A DNA stretch of 64,000 nt from Spisula solida (lineage: Eukaryota; Mollusca; Bivalvia; Venerida; Mactridae), in contig OX365946.1 in NCBI GenBank assembly GCA_947247005.1, positions 6,518,453 through 6,582,452 of the forward strand, written 5' to 3'. The translations under genes were made by a program, and so were the position numbers. This document shows positions 35,922 to 47,895 of the stretch, piece by piece. Every line of letters starts with the position of its first letter. The first letter of the stretch is position 1. The notes beneath the pieces were generated by a model. It saw only the letters and a list, made by a program, of their open reading frames with translations, was not told the DNA's origin and did no database searches.

Positions 35922-35985
35922 TTTTCTGTGCTCGGCTGGTTAAGTTGAGTGTTGCTTTCCCTGTCAGACTTAATGTTATCTTTTT
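35922..35985 (+). repeat. Dispersed ~55-bp core, copy 4
   Basis: TTTTCTGTGCTCGGCTGGTT and GAGTGTTGCTTTCCCTGTCA match the core at 20058. Confidence 0.65.
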
Positions 35986-36606
35986 GTACGAACTCTCGAA
36001 TAGAAACAATAATAATGCCGATCCCTCTACCACAATTTGTAATTTTATTATAAAAAAAATATCAGAAATATAAGTTCCATAAGTGCATTCAATTTGGTAA
36101 TACCCTGCCCGTGAAGAAGATCCAGACATGCATTGTATTTAAAGAAAATTAGCCTGACTATAAACAATCTGTATCCCGTTATAGTAGTTCTCACTGCAAC
36201 CGTCACTCAGATACCAACTTCTATTCCAAGTTAAACCCCTTTTAAAACCCCATTCGTCTACTTCATGTCCAAATTTTCCAACATTCCAATTCATTTCTCC
36301 ACATTCGCATCTTAAGCAAATGACTTTGGGTCAGGGTCTGAAATGCATGAATTTAATAATTTATTCATCCAATACAATGGGTCGATCCCGTATTCAAGAA
36401 ACGTCTAATATGTTTTTGTCTGAAAAACACTATTTCAAAAAGTTCGTTGAATGATTTTCTTCTATTTTTACGAAAATATCTTAGATTTCATCTAAGATGG
36501 GTTTCGTCGAAGTAACTTCAGAATCAGTTACAATTGTCTAAGATAGTTGAGAGTTTTATTTTTAATTGAAATTTTGTCATTACAGAAAAAATATTTAGAA
36601 AGTAGA
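35986..36606. other. Intergenic stretch
   Basis: Contains ATCTTAGATTTCATCTAAGA, a short hairpin near 36478-36498, and a CCGTATTCAAGAAACGTCTA start similar to small bivalve MITEs. No gene is seen. Confidence 0.35.
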
Positions 36607-36733
36607 TTATATATAAGAAAGTTTGGGACTTGATTGAGTTTTTTTATATTCTTTGATGCTTGTCCTGAAGTCTGCTGCCAGTAATGGGTGCACAGTGTAG
36701 CCGTCGAGCGACGTCATGATGGATGGCGCCTGT
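36607..36733 (-). CDS. Candidate last exon of the adhesion GPCR gene
   Basis: A TTTCTTCAG acceptor precedes a relatively GC-rich 127-nt stretch. In one frame it stays open for 41 codons, contains MTSLDGYTVHPLLAADFRTS and ends in TAA at 36607-36609. That frame needs a preceding exon ending in phase 2. The tail exons found so far end in phase 1, which would instead give a stop after seven codons. Either an exon is missing between, or this belongs to another transcript. Confidence 0.3.
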
Positions 36734-37083
36734 CTGAAGAAAGGCTTTCGCTCTTCCATTGTTTCTAATACTTAATCTCGCCATACAGAAGCAAAAGTTT
36801 AATTTCCAAAGGTAGCATGTGCATTGGGTAAAATGATGTGTGAGGTAATTGCATAATCGAATGTATGCACATGTTACAAATCGAACAGTTTACAAATTAG
36901 CAGACTCGTTTCATAAGCCCCTTTCCGTATTCTGATTCTTTGTAAACATGGGGCCATGTGTTCATGATAGACTTATATAATAATAAAACCTCGTGAGTGT
37001 TAAAAAACATTAATATTTGTTAAAGAACAAGGGAGTAAAATGAAAAATGATATACATGTGTATTGTATGTCAGCTGTACTTAC

Positions 37084-37116
37084 CCGCTACCTGAACCTGC
37101 CACCGTCCACGGAATG
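37084..37116 (-). CDS. Candidate 33-nt tail exon of the adhesion GPCR
   Basis: CTTTTTGCAG acceptor, 33 nt and GTAAGT donor. Its phase (two leading bases, ten codons, one trailing base) fits directly after the exon at 38045-38110 or after other phase-1 exons of the gene. It would encode FRGRWQVQVA within the cytoplasmic tail. It is very short, so chance is a real possibility. Confidence 0.35.
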
Positions 37117-37605
37117 CTGCAAAAAGACAGCAAATATCTTATCAGTCGTGTTTATATTAAAAAAACATTTGACTTGTAGAGTCGAAACTAATCATAGAGG
37201 CGTTTTTATGTGCCAAATCGTAGGCTGTTAGAAGTCAAACTGTTCAATAAAGTTCAAATTTCTGTTTTTTATTGAAGGATTTTATATACCCTTCAACTAA
37301 TCACATGTTTGGTACCTCTAGTACCGCTAACCCAGTTACTGGTGATTTACCTTAAATGTACATTCGTGTAATTATAACTCTAGGGATTGCATTGTAAATT
37401 GTCGAACGCGGCTATCAGCGGTGTTACATGTTTTTATTCGCTGGTTAGAATGTACGAGACCTTTGGGTTTACACACATATTTTGAGTGATGTTCAGACAA
37501 ACTGTTAGATAATCTATATAATGGAATATTTACATCAAAGCAATATAATATTTTACTTAAAGGCTGACAAGCACTATGGAATCATATATCAACTGAGTAG
37601 ACCTA

Positions 37606-37899
37606 CAGTATACACTCAACCGCTTTTTTAATTGGTCACTTTTCAAACTCCAAATACGTTTAACTGTGATCATAATGGTTGATGATATTTTGCACACAAA
37701 CGTTTTAAGCAATTTTCCTTGCACTTAATTCATTAAACATGAATATCATGTGCCAAAGTATGCATGGTCAGTCATGTGATTAATGTTGAGTCATACATAA
37801 AACGTAAGTGTGCAAAATACCATCAACTAATATGATCACAGTTAAAGGTATCTCGGAAAAGAAAAGTGACCAATTAGAAAAGTGGTTGAGTGTATGCTG
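37606..37899. mobile_element. MITE with CAGTATACACTCAACC ends
   Basis: CAGTATACACTCAACCGCTT and the inverted CAGCATACACTCAACCACTT start arms of at least 39 bp. Looser inverted similarity continues to about 100 bp (AACTGTGATCAT, TTTTGCACAC). It lies between candidate tail exons of the adhesion GPCR. A target duplication is not certain. Confidence 0.75.
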
Positions 37900-38044
37900 A
37901 CATAAATATCAAATGGTTTGAAACGTTAAACGTTTGAAACCATCACCATGCATTTCGCAACAGTATGTGGAACGATACAACTCATAGTAAATGGCCACAT
38001 GAAGTCTAAAATAGGTATAATAGGCACAACTAAATATACATTAC

Positions 38045-38110
38045 CTGTCGTGGCTGGCTTTGATTCGTCGACTGGTTGTCCTGTTGATACGCTCGATTTA
38101 CCCGAGTCAT
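38045..38110 (-). CDS. Likely 66-nt tail exon of the adhesion GPCR
   Basis: A TGTTTATAG acceptor and CAG/GTAATG donor enclose 66 nt. The exon supplies two bases to complete a codon, 21 codons reading DSGKSSVSTGQPVDESKPAT plus T, and one trailing base. This is the same 1-1 phase as the exon at 43920-43976 and fits the donor phase of the TM5-7 exon. The segment is hydrophilic, rich in Ser/Thr/Pro, as expected of a cytoplasmic tail. All lengths are multiples of three, so it could be skipped without frame change. Confidence 0.55.
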
Positions 38111-38659
38111 CTATAAACAATTAATCAAGTTCTTAGTTAGTCTACAATCCTACAGAGGCTATAAAGCGACCACCAAACACTTAGCGATTGAGGCCCTAAA
38201 GCAACATCTCCAACAATCGGTGACTGAAACCCTAAACAACTTGGTGACGGAGCAACACTTGGTTAATTATTTCGTAATCCCAATAATTCGTATTTATATA
38301 AACAAATGATTAATCCTTTCCTATGTACGAAAAGGTCTTACGTTTGAAAGAAGTTTGAAACAAAGCGTCAGATCGACAGCTTCAGTTAATATATCTATTC
38401 ACAGTAATAACTGAAAATTGATTGACACAAGTAGTGAGTTAGCTTAGAGTTCGATCTGTAATATTAAAAGCATTGTCATGCGTTATACGACGACGACTGT
38501 CATAATAACAAACCCACTTATAAGGCGACATTGCTAAAACACGAGTCTGTCCGGTACCTTGTCCGAGCGTGCCTTATCTCCCAGGTCGTTCTATAGGTGG
38601 GATTATACGGTAAAGAGTAAACAATATTCTGTATTATGACGCTTGAACAGTGTAGCAAT

Positions 38660-39040
38660 ACGTCGTGACTTTGACGTAACGAAATATATGAAATACAAGA
38701 CGAACTTTGTCAACATTAGGAAACGAAAACAGCCTTAAGATTTTAATTTATACACCGATTTCTATGAAACATAAGCCAGTCTAAGGTAAAGATTATAAGC
38801 TTTCCACGAAGTTTAGGATCTCTATCAGCACATGTGCCATTTTTCCGGATACCTCGGAAAAGAAGACGACTGCTCTCATACAAACCACTGAAACGGTAAT
38901 AAAAGGTGATGGAAAAGACGAGCCAGATGCTGAAAGAGATTCGTTGGGGCATTGTTTATTTCCCTTAGACTGGTGTATGCTCTGTAGAAATCGATGAAAA
39001 AAGAACATACTTACGGCTTTTTTTCGAAGCGGCGCAAATT
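38660..39040. mobile_element. Palindromic MITE (fold-back), copy 2
   Basis: Blocks ACACCGATTTCTATGAAACA, CAGTCTAAGG and AGCTTTCCACGAA in the left arm are mirrored on the right by CATCGATTTCTACAG-type sequence (inverted), CAGTCTAAGGGAAATAA and so on. Both its flank (CAGTGTAGCAATAC) and its layout match the palindrome at 13780-14163. Confidence 0.65.
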
Positions 39041-39371
39041 TGACAAATTTCGTCTTGATGCATTAAGTGATGTCATTGAATGTATGAGGTGATCTTAATG
39101 TATGCTTTAGATAATGGTGTGTTTAAAATAAAAGGAATAGTTCAGCAAGTATATGTATGTAGTTTTCTGTGTAACGTAAATAGATGTTCAGAACTCGATC
39201 CGCAAATGATGAAGCTGTCAGGGAAACTGGTAAACCTGTTCGTATATGCACCATTTGTCTTAAAAACCCGATATTACTACTTATCAAAAACATTCGTTTT
39301 AATTAGCCATCTGATTAGAATTTCTCTTTATGGTTAATTATTCATGAAATTTAATCTGCAGTTTGTCATTC

Positions 39372-39500
39372 TATAGGCTTGCTTGAAATATCCATGTTGG
39401 GGTTATGGATGGTTTGTACTATGTCTTATTTTTGCGTGTGTGACTATGCGTTCCATCGTTTCTTTGTGCCTTCGGGTGTCTGTAGACTACAGTAAACATT
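39372..39500 (-). repeat. Copy of the ~230-bp dispersed repeat
   Basis: TATAGGCTTGCTTGAAATAT, ATGGATGGTTTGTACTATGT and the closing GTCTGTAGACTACAGTA match the family described at 13560-13765. Confidence 0.65.
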
Positions 39501-40271
39501 TTCCTATAAATATGTATTGATTAGTCAGATCCACCTTTTGATTCCGATTCCTTCACAATGTACAATGCACTTTCAAAGCTTATAAATGCAGCCTAAGACA
39601 TGCTTGATTAGAAAATGTACATAATGTGTATAATATGTTATTTCATGATACATTTTGCATGCTGTCTTATAATAAATGTACGAGCAATTGTAATCACTAA
39701 TTAATACCAATATTAACTAGTCGATTGTGACATTTCCTAGCCCACACGTTGACCTTTAACAACCACATTGTTATTTTTTGTTATGAACTTAGAACAGTTT
39801 CACCTTCAACCATCTGGTAAATGAAGTTAACCTTATGTTACAGAATTAATGAAATACTCAACAAGCACACAACTGATTAGTACTGTAGACCTCTACACGT
39901 AATGCAGCTGTTACCTCTCCACCTTGCATCACACCAACAAAGCGAGGACAATGTTAAATCAATATATACCAAGCAAACATAGAAACTCCTACATATTCAA
40001 CAACATACATTGTTATATACAACTTTAATTTTGAGACTATAGTAACTAGAAAAAAATAACAACGATTTATGTTTCAATATAATTTGCTGACGAACAGAAA
40101 TATCCTCACTTACTGAGAAACTTTTAACAAAAAGTAAAACACATGTACTGTTAACTGAAGTCTACAATCGTCAACTAGTGCATGCATGTTTCCCGTATGT
40201 TCTTCTCAATCAGAACAAAATATGATTAATTATGCACAGAATTCGAAGTCCACAGTGTGCCATTCATTGCG

Positions 40272-40412
40272 GAGTGAGTATATAGGCTTGCTTGACATAT
40301 CCATTAATGAGGATGTGGATGGTTCGTTCTATGTCTGACTCTTGCGTGGATGGCTAAACGCTGCCATCATTGCTGTGTTGCTTTGGATTGTCTATGCGCT
40401 ACAGTATTTACA
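40272..40412 (-). repeat. Copy of the ~230-bp dispersed repeat
   Basis: ATATAGGCTTGCTTGACATA, GTTCGTTCTATGTCTGACTC and GCTGTGTTGCTTTGGATTGT match the same family. Confidence 0.7.
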
Positions 40413-42478
40413 TGTTTACCGTTGACTGCGTTTGGAATAATTATTTAATCATGATATCATTATTGTTAAGTTATGCTTAGTAATAAAGGGTTGTTCTATG
40501 TGCCAGCAAACATGAATTGAAAATGAGGTGTAGTTATTAAGGTCTAACAGATGCAATATAAATACTGTGAGTTATATACATGTTGTAGACGTTCCGTGTT
40601 TGCCTGGTATTCATTTGCTGTTATAAGTCATGCTATAGGAAATGACACTTTTACGTAGTTCTGCATACAATATAAATTCATCCATAATCGAACAATCATG
40701 TTAGCCTTACAATCGAGTTAAACACAGTTAGTATACCATAAACAATAGTAAGTTAGTATAGGACAGAATGAGACGATGCTATGACGGGAAACTGTGTCTT
40801 AAAATTAAAATATCAACACCTTCCGAGCCTTTTTCCCCTAATAATTGTAATTGCATCATTGTTTCATCGTTCTTAGCAGACTTACAGATGTCGTAAAAAA
40901 TGTAAAAATTATACAATACCGTTAAAGTATATACAGTATAATAGAAGCCGTTTAATAATTGGACACACAAGGGCATTTCAGTCATAATTCTGATGTTACG
41001 ATTTTACGAGTATCGTGCGTCGTTCAAAAGCATCACCTGTCTTATAGCAGCATTTATTTATCAATATAAGCAATGCGCAATGTGTCTTCAACCAGCATAG
41101 AACATCGATACGTTAAAGAGAGAAAAACGAAAAGCTGTCTTCAACTTAAAAATGTTATTACAAAAGTGGTTATTATACAAGAGTGGTTTGACATTGCAGC
41201 CAGTCTTGTGTTATAACACAAACTAAAACTAATCATTCATAAAGAAACAACCTTTTATCATGAAAACGGAAGATAACTTAAATGTTATTGGCGTAATTTT
41301 AAGTTGGTTTAAACTGTATTTATTTCCATATTCGTACATATATCGTACAATAATACAAACATGGAATAAGTTATGGATCGGAAAACAAGTTTTTGAAAAC
41401 TTATATTAATTCCTCTCCAATTTTGAGTTGCACACGTTAATTAATGCAGCGAAACTCATCAGTAGTGTAATGAGAGCATATGTAAAAGCTGGCATAAACT
41501 TGAAATTTTTATTACAAAAGTGGTCATTACACAAGAAATGTTTGTCATTGCAGCCAATTTTGGTAAGACAGACAAATTACAGTAAATCGACACAGTTCAA
41601 GGGAAAATATTCTTAATATGTGTCTTGAAAAGCTGCACATAAGATATGTACACATTTTTGCTCACCTCTTATCAGACAAAGGCATGTATAATTATGGTGT
41701 ATGGAGAAATAATTAAGGGGACTTGCAATATCAGAATGTAAGTATATCATTATAGTGTTAGAAGTGGATCAATTAAAGCCTTGATATTGCTAATATATGA
41801 ATGGATGAGTGAATTAAGAGTCTTTTAAGACATATTCAAACATGAACATACTCATTAAAATAACATAGATTTTACTAATAGTACCACACAATGCAACAAA
41901 GGCTGCACAGTAGACATGTACATATTCTAGCTCATCTGTCGGGTGTATAGAGCAGTCCATAAAAAGCTGTACAACATATACGTACACATTCTAGCTCATT
42001 AACGGGAGTAAATAAATGCACTTTAAACCCTTTGCTTAGGTCATGCGTATTTATGGCGACGTTTTAGTGTATATAACTGTTACCAAAAACCAACTGATTG
42101 TAATAAAAACAACACCACACCATTAGTATCCATCTCTCTACTTAGTACATCCTTACCTGAGATTTACCAACTGAAATAAACCTGACATGTTTTATCTGGC
42201 ACTAACGAGTCAGACACATTATTAACACTCATAAACAGCTTCTAAGTCCGCTGTAATTCAAGTTACAGTAAAACCATATCGGAAGACCCCACCTCAATAA
42301 CAGAACTAACTCATAATATGGGTAATCATTTAAATGTTTACGTTTTTACGGGTTCGCCCTTTATTCAAACTGTTTATCATAATGTTCAGATAATCCGTCA
42401 ATAACATTTAAACGAGTTGTGAATGGTTTAAATATCAACGTACGTGTCTGATAATAAGGCGACCTACAGGGCTAGGGC

Positions 42479-42592
42479 GGTATTCACAAAGAATCTTAAG
42501 GATAAGGTTTCCCTTATGCAGCAAGGTTTCCTCAAATCAGTCAGTTTTCTCCTTAACCCCCAAGGAAAACCTTAAGTTTCTTTGTGAATACC
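42479..42592. mobile_element. Small MITE, GGTATTCACAAAG ends
   Basis: GGTATTCACAAAGAATCTTA at the left is mirrored by TTAAGTTTCTTTGTGAATAC at the right, inside 114 bp. It also contains CCTTATGCAGCAAGG. This is a hairpin-forming element. Confidence 0.7.
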
Positions 42593-42598
42593 ACCCCT

Positions 42599-42852
42599 GG
42601 TATTTATAAAGCATCTTAGTAAACTTTTTAAATATTTTGATTTAAGTCAAAAGTTTGCGATGTGTATATTTTCCACAAATTGAAGAATAACCCCATATTT
42701 CCTTAGTTATTCTTAGTGATTATTGTAGCTCTTTAGATCATGCATAAACCTATGTAAGAATTTCATACTAATCTTGGTTGCATTATTTAGCTGATACACT
42801 TGGAAATTGAAGAAAATTCTTTGTTTTCCACTAAGATGCGTTATAAATACCG
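42599..42852. mobile_element. Small MITE, GGTATTTATAAAGC ends
   Basis: GGTATTTATAAAGCATCTTA is mirrored by CTAAGATGCGTTATAAATAC at the right, directly adjoining the previous MITE. Confidence 0.7.
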
Positions 42853-43919
42853 GCACTGGCATATATGTTTTCAACATATGGTTACCTTGTTACATGTAAG
42901 ACGCATTTTGAATAATGGATTTAGCGTCTTATACGATGTTGTATGTCCGGTATCCGTCTAATAATCGAGGCCGTCTTATAAGCAGGAACACACAGTATTA
43001 TTTGTAATGAGTCTTTACATGAGGTGCGACTGTCCAAGAACATTTTAAAAACAACGAAATTATTCACCTGAGAACAATGTAATGGCATGATTGAAATGTA
43101 GTATAAAAGCGGCAAAGCTCTTTGCTCTCTCTCCCTTTTCAAACGAGTATGTATACAGTTAATAAATTAGTACAACATAATAATTACTAAAGACTAAAAG
43201 GTACGACAGTAAAATTGATATACAGTATAATAGCAGCAGATTTAAGGTGTATACTTAGAACTTTTGATTAGTGTAATAAATGTAATGGTCAGAAAATGAT
43301 AATTGGATCTTACGATTGGACTCAAACAGAAGTAACAAAACCTAACAACACATGGTCAGCAAGTGTTTACTACATACGTACAAACTACGGTCTCAGTGGG
43401 ATATTGGCATCAAACCTGTCCGTATAATTTTAATGTTTTAGCATTTGGGCAATATTTTGTCTTATTTCGGACAAATTACGAGTTCAAACTACATTCATAA
43501 CTAGTTTGAGCTACGAGTAACTACGCCTAATATGTCTAAGTAAGAAATTCCTCCTTAATACGGTTGTATACGGTCAAATAGGTTTGATGTGACAACGGCT
43601 AAAGACATAATTATTAATTAATATTAGATTAATAATACTTTATAAAGTGCAAGTGATTAGATAGAGTAAAAATCGTTAAAATGTCAATGGTGACTAAACG
43701 GCCCAACTGCTGAACACAGTCCTAAAAAATTGGTAACTTAATGTTTTTCTACATCTACACAGAAAATTAAAGAGAGTGAAAGAAAAGGTATGAAAGAATG
43801 TACTCAATCAAGACGATGGAGATATGCATGATTGAAAAGGATAGTAAAATAAAAAAAGATTTGCTCAGATACATTTAAATGGGCATAATACTTGTTTGCA
43901 GTAAGATGTCTATACTTAC

Positions 43920-43976
43920 ACTTGGATGGGACTGTTACTTTCGTCGTTTTGTTAGAATCAAATGTACTGCTGGTAT
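43920..43976 (-). CDS. Likely 57-nt tail exon of the adhesion GPCR
   Basis: A TCTTGTAG acceptor and AAGT/GTAAGT donor enclose 57 nt that contribute two bases, 18 codons (TSSTFDSNKTTKVTVPSK) and one base. Its phase matches the phase-1 donor of the TM5-7 exon at 48320, giving an Asp at the junction. It is hydrophilic, with Ser/Thr/Lys, as expected after TM7. Length divisible by three makes it a possible cassette exon. Confidence 0.6.
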
Positions 43977-44234
43977 CTACAAGATAAAACAATACAAATA
44001 CATACTAGGGAGGATCCTAACGTACGTGCAAACATCATAACTCACAAACCACGGTATGTCTAGTAAACGGTATACTTGCCCATCAGAACCTCTTCAAAAT
44101 GTTTAATTCATTGTATTTCCTTCTTGATCACATTTATAACTGCCTAAACCTTTAGCAATTAGGATCATTATAACGAATCTACATCTGGGAATATCTATCT
44201 ATGACAAACATGTATGAATTAAAAATAAAATATC

Positions 44235-44285
44235 GGACAGGGAATGTAGCACTTAAATGAAACAGTCGAACACAGCAAACAGAAA
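44235..44285 (-). repeat. Dispersed ~55-bp core, copy 5
   Basis: CGGACAGGGAATGTAGCACT and CAGTCGAACACAGCAAACAG are the reverse complement of the core at 20058. Confidence 0.55.
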
Positions 44286-44629
44286 TACCTAGACCACAAT
44301 CGCATGGCATAAATGGCATACACACAACTGAGCGAAAAAATGAAACTTTACCGCTGAAAGACCAAGTTTCAACTGTCAAAAAGCCGAAACCAATTTACCA
44401 ATAAATGCCCATAATTCTTTTTAAACATTAATTGATGTAGCTAAATAACACCGACCCCCGGTGCATAGCTTCATCTCCTGTCTTAAATATAAGTATTTTC
44501 AGAGTGTGACCGAACCATTGTTAGGTGGCAGGCTGTCGGAGCAGGTTGTCGAGTTGTTGTAGGAGATAATGTTTTCATTGTGATTTGTACGTGTGGTATG
44601 TTAGTTTTGTTTCTGTTCTTTTTTGCCTT

Positions 44630-44690
44630 TCGTGCTTTGGTCCTTCTGTTTCAAGTGCTACCTTCCCTGGCCTATTTGTTATTATTCTTC
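44630..44690 (+). repeat. Dispersed ~55-bp core, copy 6
   Basis: CTGTTTCAAGTGCTACCTTC, CCTGGCC and the preceding TTCGTGCTTTGG match the core, about 350 bp from copy 5 and in the opposite direction. Confidence 0.55.
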
Positions 44691-46162
44691 GATGCCAATT
44701 CAAAAACTAGTTCAACAGCTTCGCGGGCATATATATGATAACCTCGGCCAATTAGCAACTTGGCAGACATATGTACTTTTTATATTGTTGGTAGTGATTT
44801 AATTTTTATACATATGACATGAACTGTGAATCGCTGTCTGACATGTGGTTAATTACCATATACGCTATACTTATTATATTCCAGCTATAAATTACTTTAC
44901 TGTATATGTTGTGCTAAGTAGCAGTGTCTATGTTCTGTACCTTTCTATACTATACCTATAAGGGAGGGTCACAGTGTAATTATTTCCTGAATGATTTATT
45001 CTATAAATAAATTGAATGCCTTCCATAAACGTATACTATGCTTATACATTGTATTAGGTTACAACAAGTACCAAATCAAAACATTGATCGCATTGGCTAA
45101 AGCATCCGTAATTAGAACAATTGTTATACAATTTCGGATGACAATGTTTATGACGCATTATTAAATTGTGATAATTTGAACTATAAATGTCATTTTAGCC
45201 ATATTTATAGTGTCACTTTCCAAATCAATGTTTCGCACATGTGTACGTCCGTATTGCTGGCTACGCTCGTGAATTTTGAAATAAAATGGCAAATATGCGT
45301 CTGATATTGATCTGTAGAATAATACTGTACAAAACGAAACAATATGTATGTAAACATGCCAACAACTACATGTCATCCACAATCTAAACAGACAGACAAG
45401 ACAACCTTGAACATAATTGAGGCAACCAAATTCGTCTGTTCGTGTACTACTCGAAATTTGAAATCCTCTAAAATCAGTTAGAAAATAATACCACCAAGAC
45501 CTCAACATCACACATCAGTGGTCACTAAACCTTCATCTGACAGTATCCACAAGCAATACCGCATTTTTCCAGTAACAAGCAAGATTCTTAGTCATTTTAA
45601 AGAAATGAACGACCGACTCTCATATTTGTCTTTTAATAGTTAAAAGCGGTGAGTATGCAACCTATGTAATGTACACATCACAAAGATCCCTTAAATGTTT
45701 AGACTCAAGCCAATAAATGTTTGGCCGCCTCAAAAATAAAATCACCTATCCTGAAGTGATAGCCGCTATTACGTGACAAAGTTAGCAAAATACTTCATTT
45801 GTTAAATAACGGAAGCTTTTTAAAAAATGATTGAAGTCTGGTCTCGTAATTACTAATTCGAGACATGTTAAACGACCCCTCATGCATTGAAACTGACTTT
45901 CCTGGTTGTATTAGTCATGTTTGTCGGTATTTTGAAACGATTGAATTAATTATGGAACACCCATCGTACTAGGTTATTAAGTCAGTATTTGTTACTCCAT
46001 TTAGGTTTTAACAGAATCCTTTTGACCATTACATATTAATACAAACAAATTAGCCCCTTCTGCAGTGCTTACTGTCTTTTTCCAATGTATCTTTTATGTT
46101 GTATGCATGTAATTTAATTCAATAAGATGTCATTTCTTTCCGTAAGGATAAACAATAATGAA

Positions 46163-47183
46163 TACGTGGGACGTTCAAAAATAAACAGGACTGGGGCTCT
46201 CACGGGTACAGTTTTCAATATTATACAAATATTATTACATAATATGGAATCGGAATTCAATTGCGAAAATTCGATATCTGATTTATCGAGTTACACTATC
46301 ACATCCTCTTATAATAGTCCATTTTGAAACCATGGTAACACGCACCCGGCGCAGCCCATGAATTGCCTTAAATGTCGACTATGTAATGGGATGTATCTTT
46401 AATACGATCATATCGTTGGTTTTCAAACTTCGCCGTATCATTACATGGTACATGCTGGACGATGTCTGCAAAAATGACGACGTTTGGACGTAAGGTATTG
46501 AAATAAATACAAGTTGAACTCCAAGAGTGACAACTTCGTGACGCAAAAGTGACGTCACCAGAACGTAAGGAAAAACGAACAAACACCAAGTTCTGTCAAT
46601 AGCAAGCTGATTAAGTCCTCAAAATCGTATGAAATCATCGTAACTACATTTTGGAAACACTTCTGCGAGTCGTTTATCAGTTTTAGAATGTCCCAAATGC
46701 TTAAATGACAAATGTTCAGCTTTGTAAGACAGGGAAGTAAAAGGAAATCATAAGAACGTCTGTGACGTCAGTTACCGAGACATTTTAACAATACCAACGT
46801 TTCATGGTACGGATTTTCGCACAGATATTCGATGTAAGATCCCGAAAAATACATGCGATACTCGCCAACGCTTTACTTGTGTGACTCATTGTGGAGCTGG
46901 AATGTATTCATCACCCTGTATCACTATAAACGTCGTATTTCGTAGCCCTATGCAAAGCACTAGCGCCGTGTTTTATAGCGCGACGTCATTTTGTGCGCCG
47001 GGTTAGCGTTAGTGACCTGGTTTAGTCACCTGTTACTTTTAGACTGCGTATTTGTTTTAGTTGATAATTTTACAGTATGAAGAAAAAGGATTCCGATTTA
47101 TGACAGTATATAATGTGATTAATTTCGTTTTGGCATGCACGTTTTGTGACAATAGTCCTGTTTATTTTTTAACGTCCCACGTA
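46163..47183. mobile_element. Mariner-like non-autonomous element, 1.0 kb
   Basis: The left end TACGTGGGACGTTCAAAAAT and inverted right end TACGTGGGACGTTAAAAAAT both continue as AAACAGGACT, giving about 31-bp inverted ends that begin with TA. No transposase frame is present. A diverged relative of its right part is at 56340-56590. It lies in an intron of the adhesion GPCR. Confidence 0.85.
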
Positions 47184-47593
47184 GCAGCGTTGTTGAGCCT
47201 TTTTTTGCTAAATTATCTAAAAATGCGTTCTAAAAGGATACACTGTTTTCCTCGAAGATGCGCACAAAGATTAGTTTTCTGGACGTCTTACTCTCTTTAA
47301 TAATGTTCAGCTTTGTACGAACTGTTCTCAATTTAATAAACACACTGTATTGTCTACATACCCTCTTGCATTCGTAATAGACTTAGCAATACAAACTTTA
47401 TTTTAAGGTAATATTCATATGTATGAGCGGTTTCGGGTGAATAGTTTCGTCTTGTGTTAGCTGTTCGGTTTCATTTTCGTCTTGTTCATTTTCTAGGTTT
47501 GTCAATGTGACGTTAACTTATACTATGTGATTGTTTTCGTTTCTGTGTGTTCTATTTGAGTCGTTCGTGTACTTTTGTTTCTGTTTATTGTTG

Positions 47594-47895
47594 TTACACA
47601 CGCTATCCAATTTATCAATATGTTTATGTATGCATTTATAGTATTATATTAATTCCTCTTATTTGCTAAACTATACTAGTAATAGCTATTACACACGCTA
47701 TCCAATTTATCAATATGTTTATGTATGCATTTATAGAATTATATTAATTCCTCTTATTTGCTAAACTATACTAGTAATAGCAATTACACACGCTATCCAA
47801 TTTATCAATATGTTTATGTATGCATTTATAGTATTATATTAATTCCTCTTATTTGCTAAACTATCCTAGTAATAGCCATTACACACGCTGTCAAT
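47594..47895. repeat. 95-bp tandem repeat, just over three copies
   Basis: The landmark TTACACACGCTATCCAATTT recurs at 47594, 47689 and 47784, and its start again at 47879, an exact 95-bp period. The copies differ at only a few bases, so the duplication is recent. Confidence 0.93.

Larger units (their letters stand above)
38111..43919. other. Probable intron or intergenic block with repeats
   Basis: Lies between two likely tail exons. It holds a palindromic MITE (38660-39040), two copies of the ~230-bp repeat (39372-39500, 40272-40412) and two small MITEs (42479-42592, 42599-42852). Remaining sequence is AT-rich with no supported gene. A 68-codon minus frame at 40779-40985 has a plausible ending but no fitting splice phase. 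Confidence 0.45.

Noticed and set aside
40779..40985. 68-codon minus frame as an alternative tail exon of the adhesion GPCR
   Set aside because: The C-terminal half looks protein-like, but the nearest acceptor gives phase 0 whereas the known tail exons end in phase 1.
45920..46190. A single short mariner element bounded by the ends at about 45968 and 46163
   Set aside because: The two ends face away from each other and differ in sequence. The end at 46163 pairs with 47183 instead, and the one at 45968 is an orphan.
47594..47895. CRISPR-like array
   Set aside because: The direct repeats are contiguous 95-bp units without spacers, in a eukaryotic intron.
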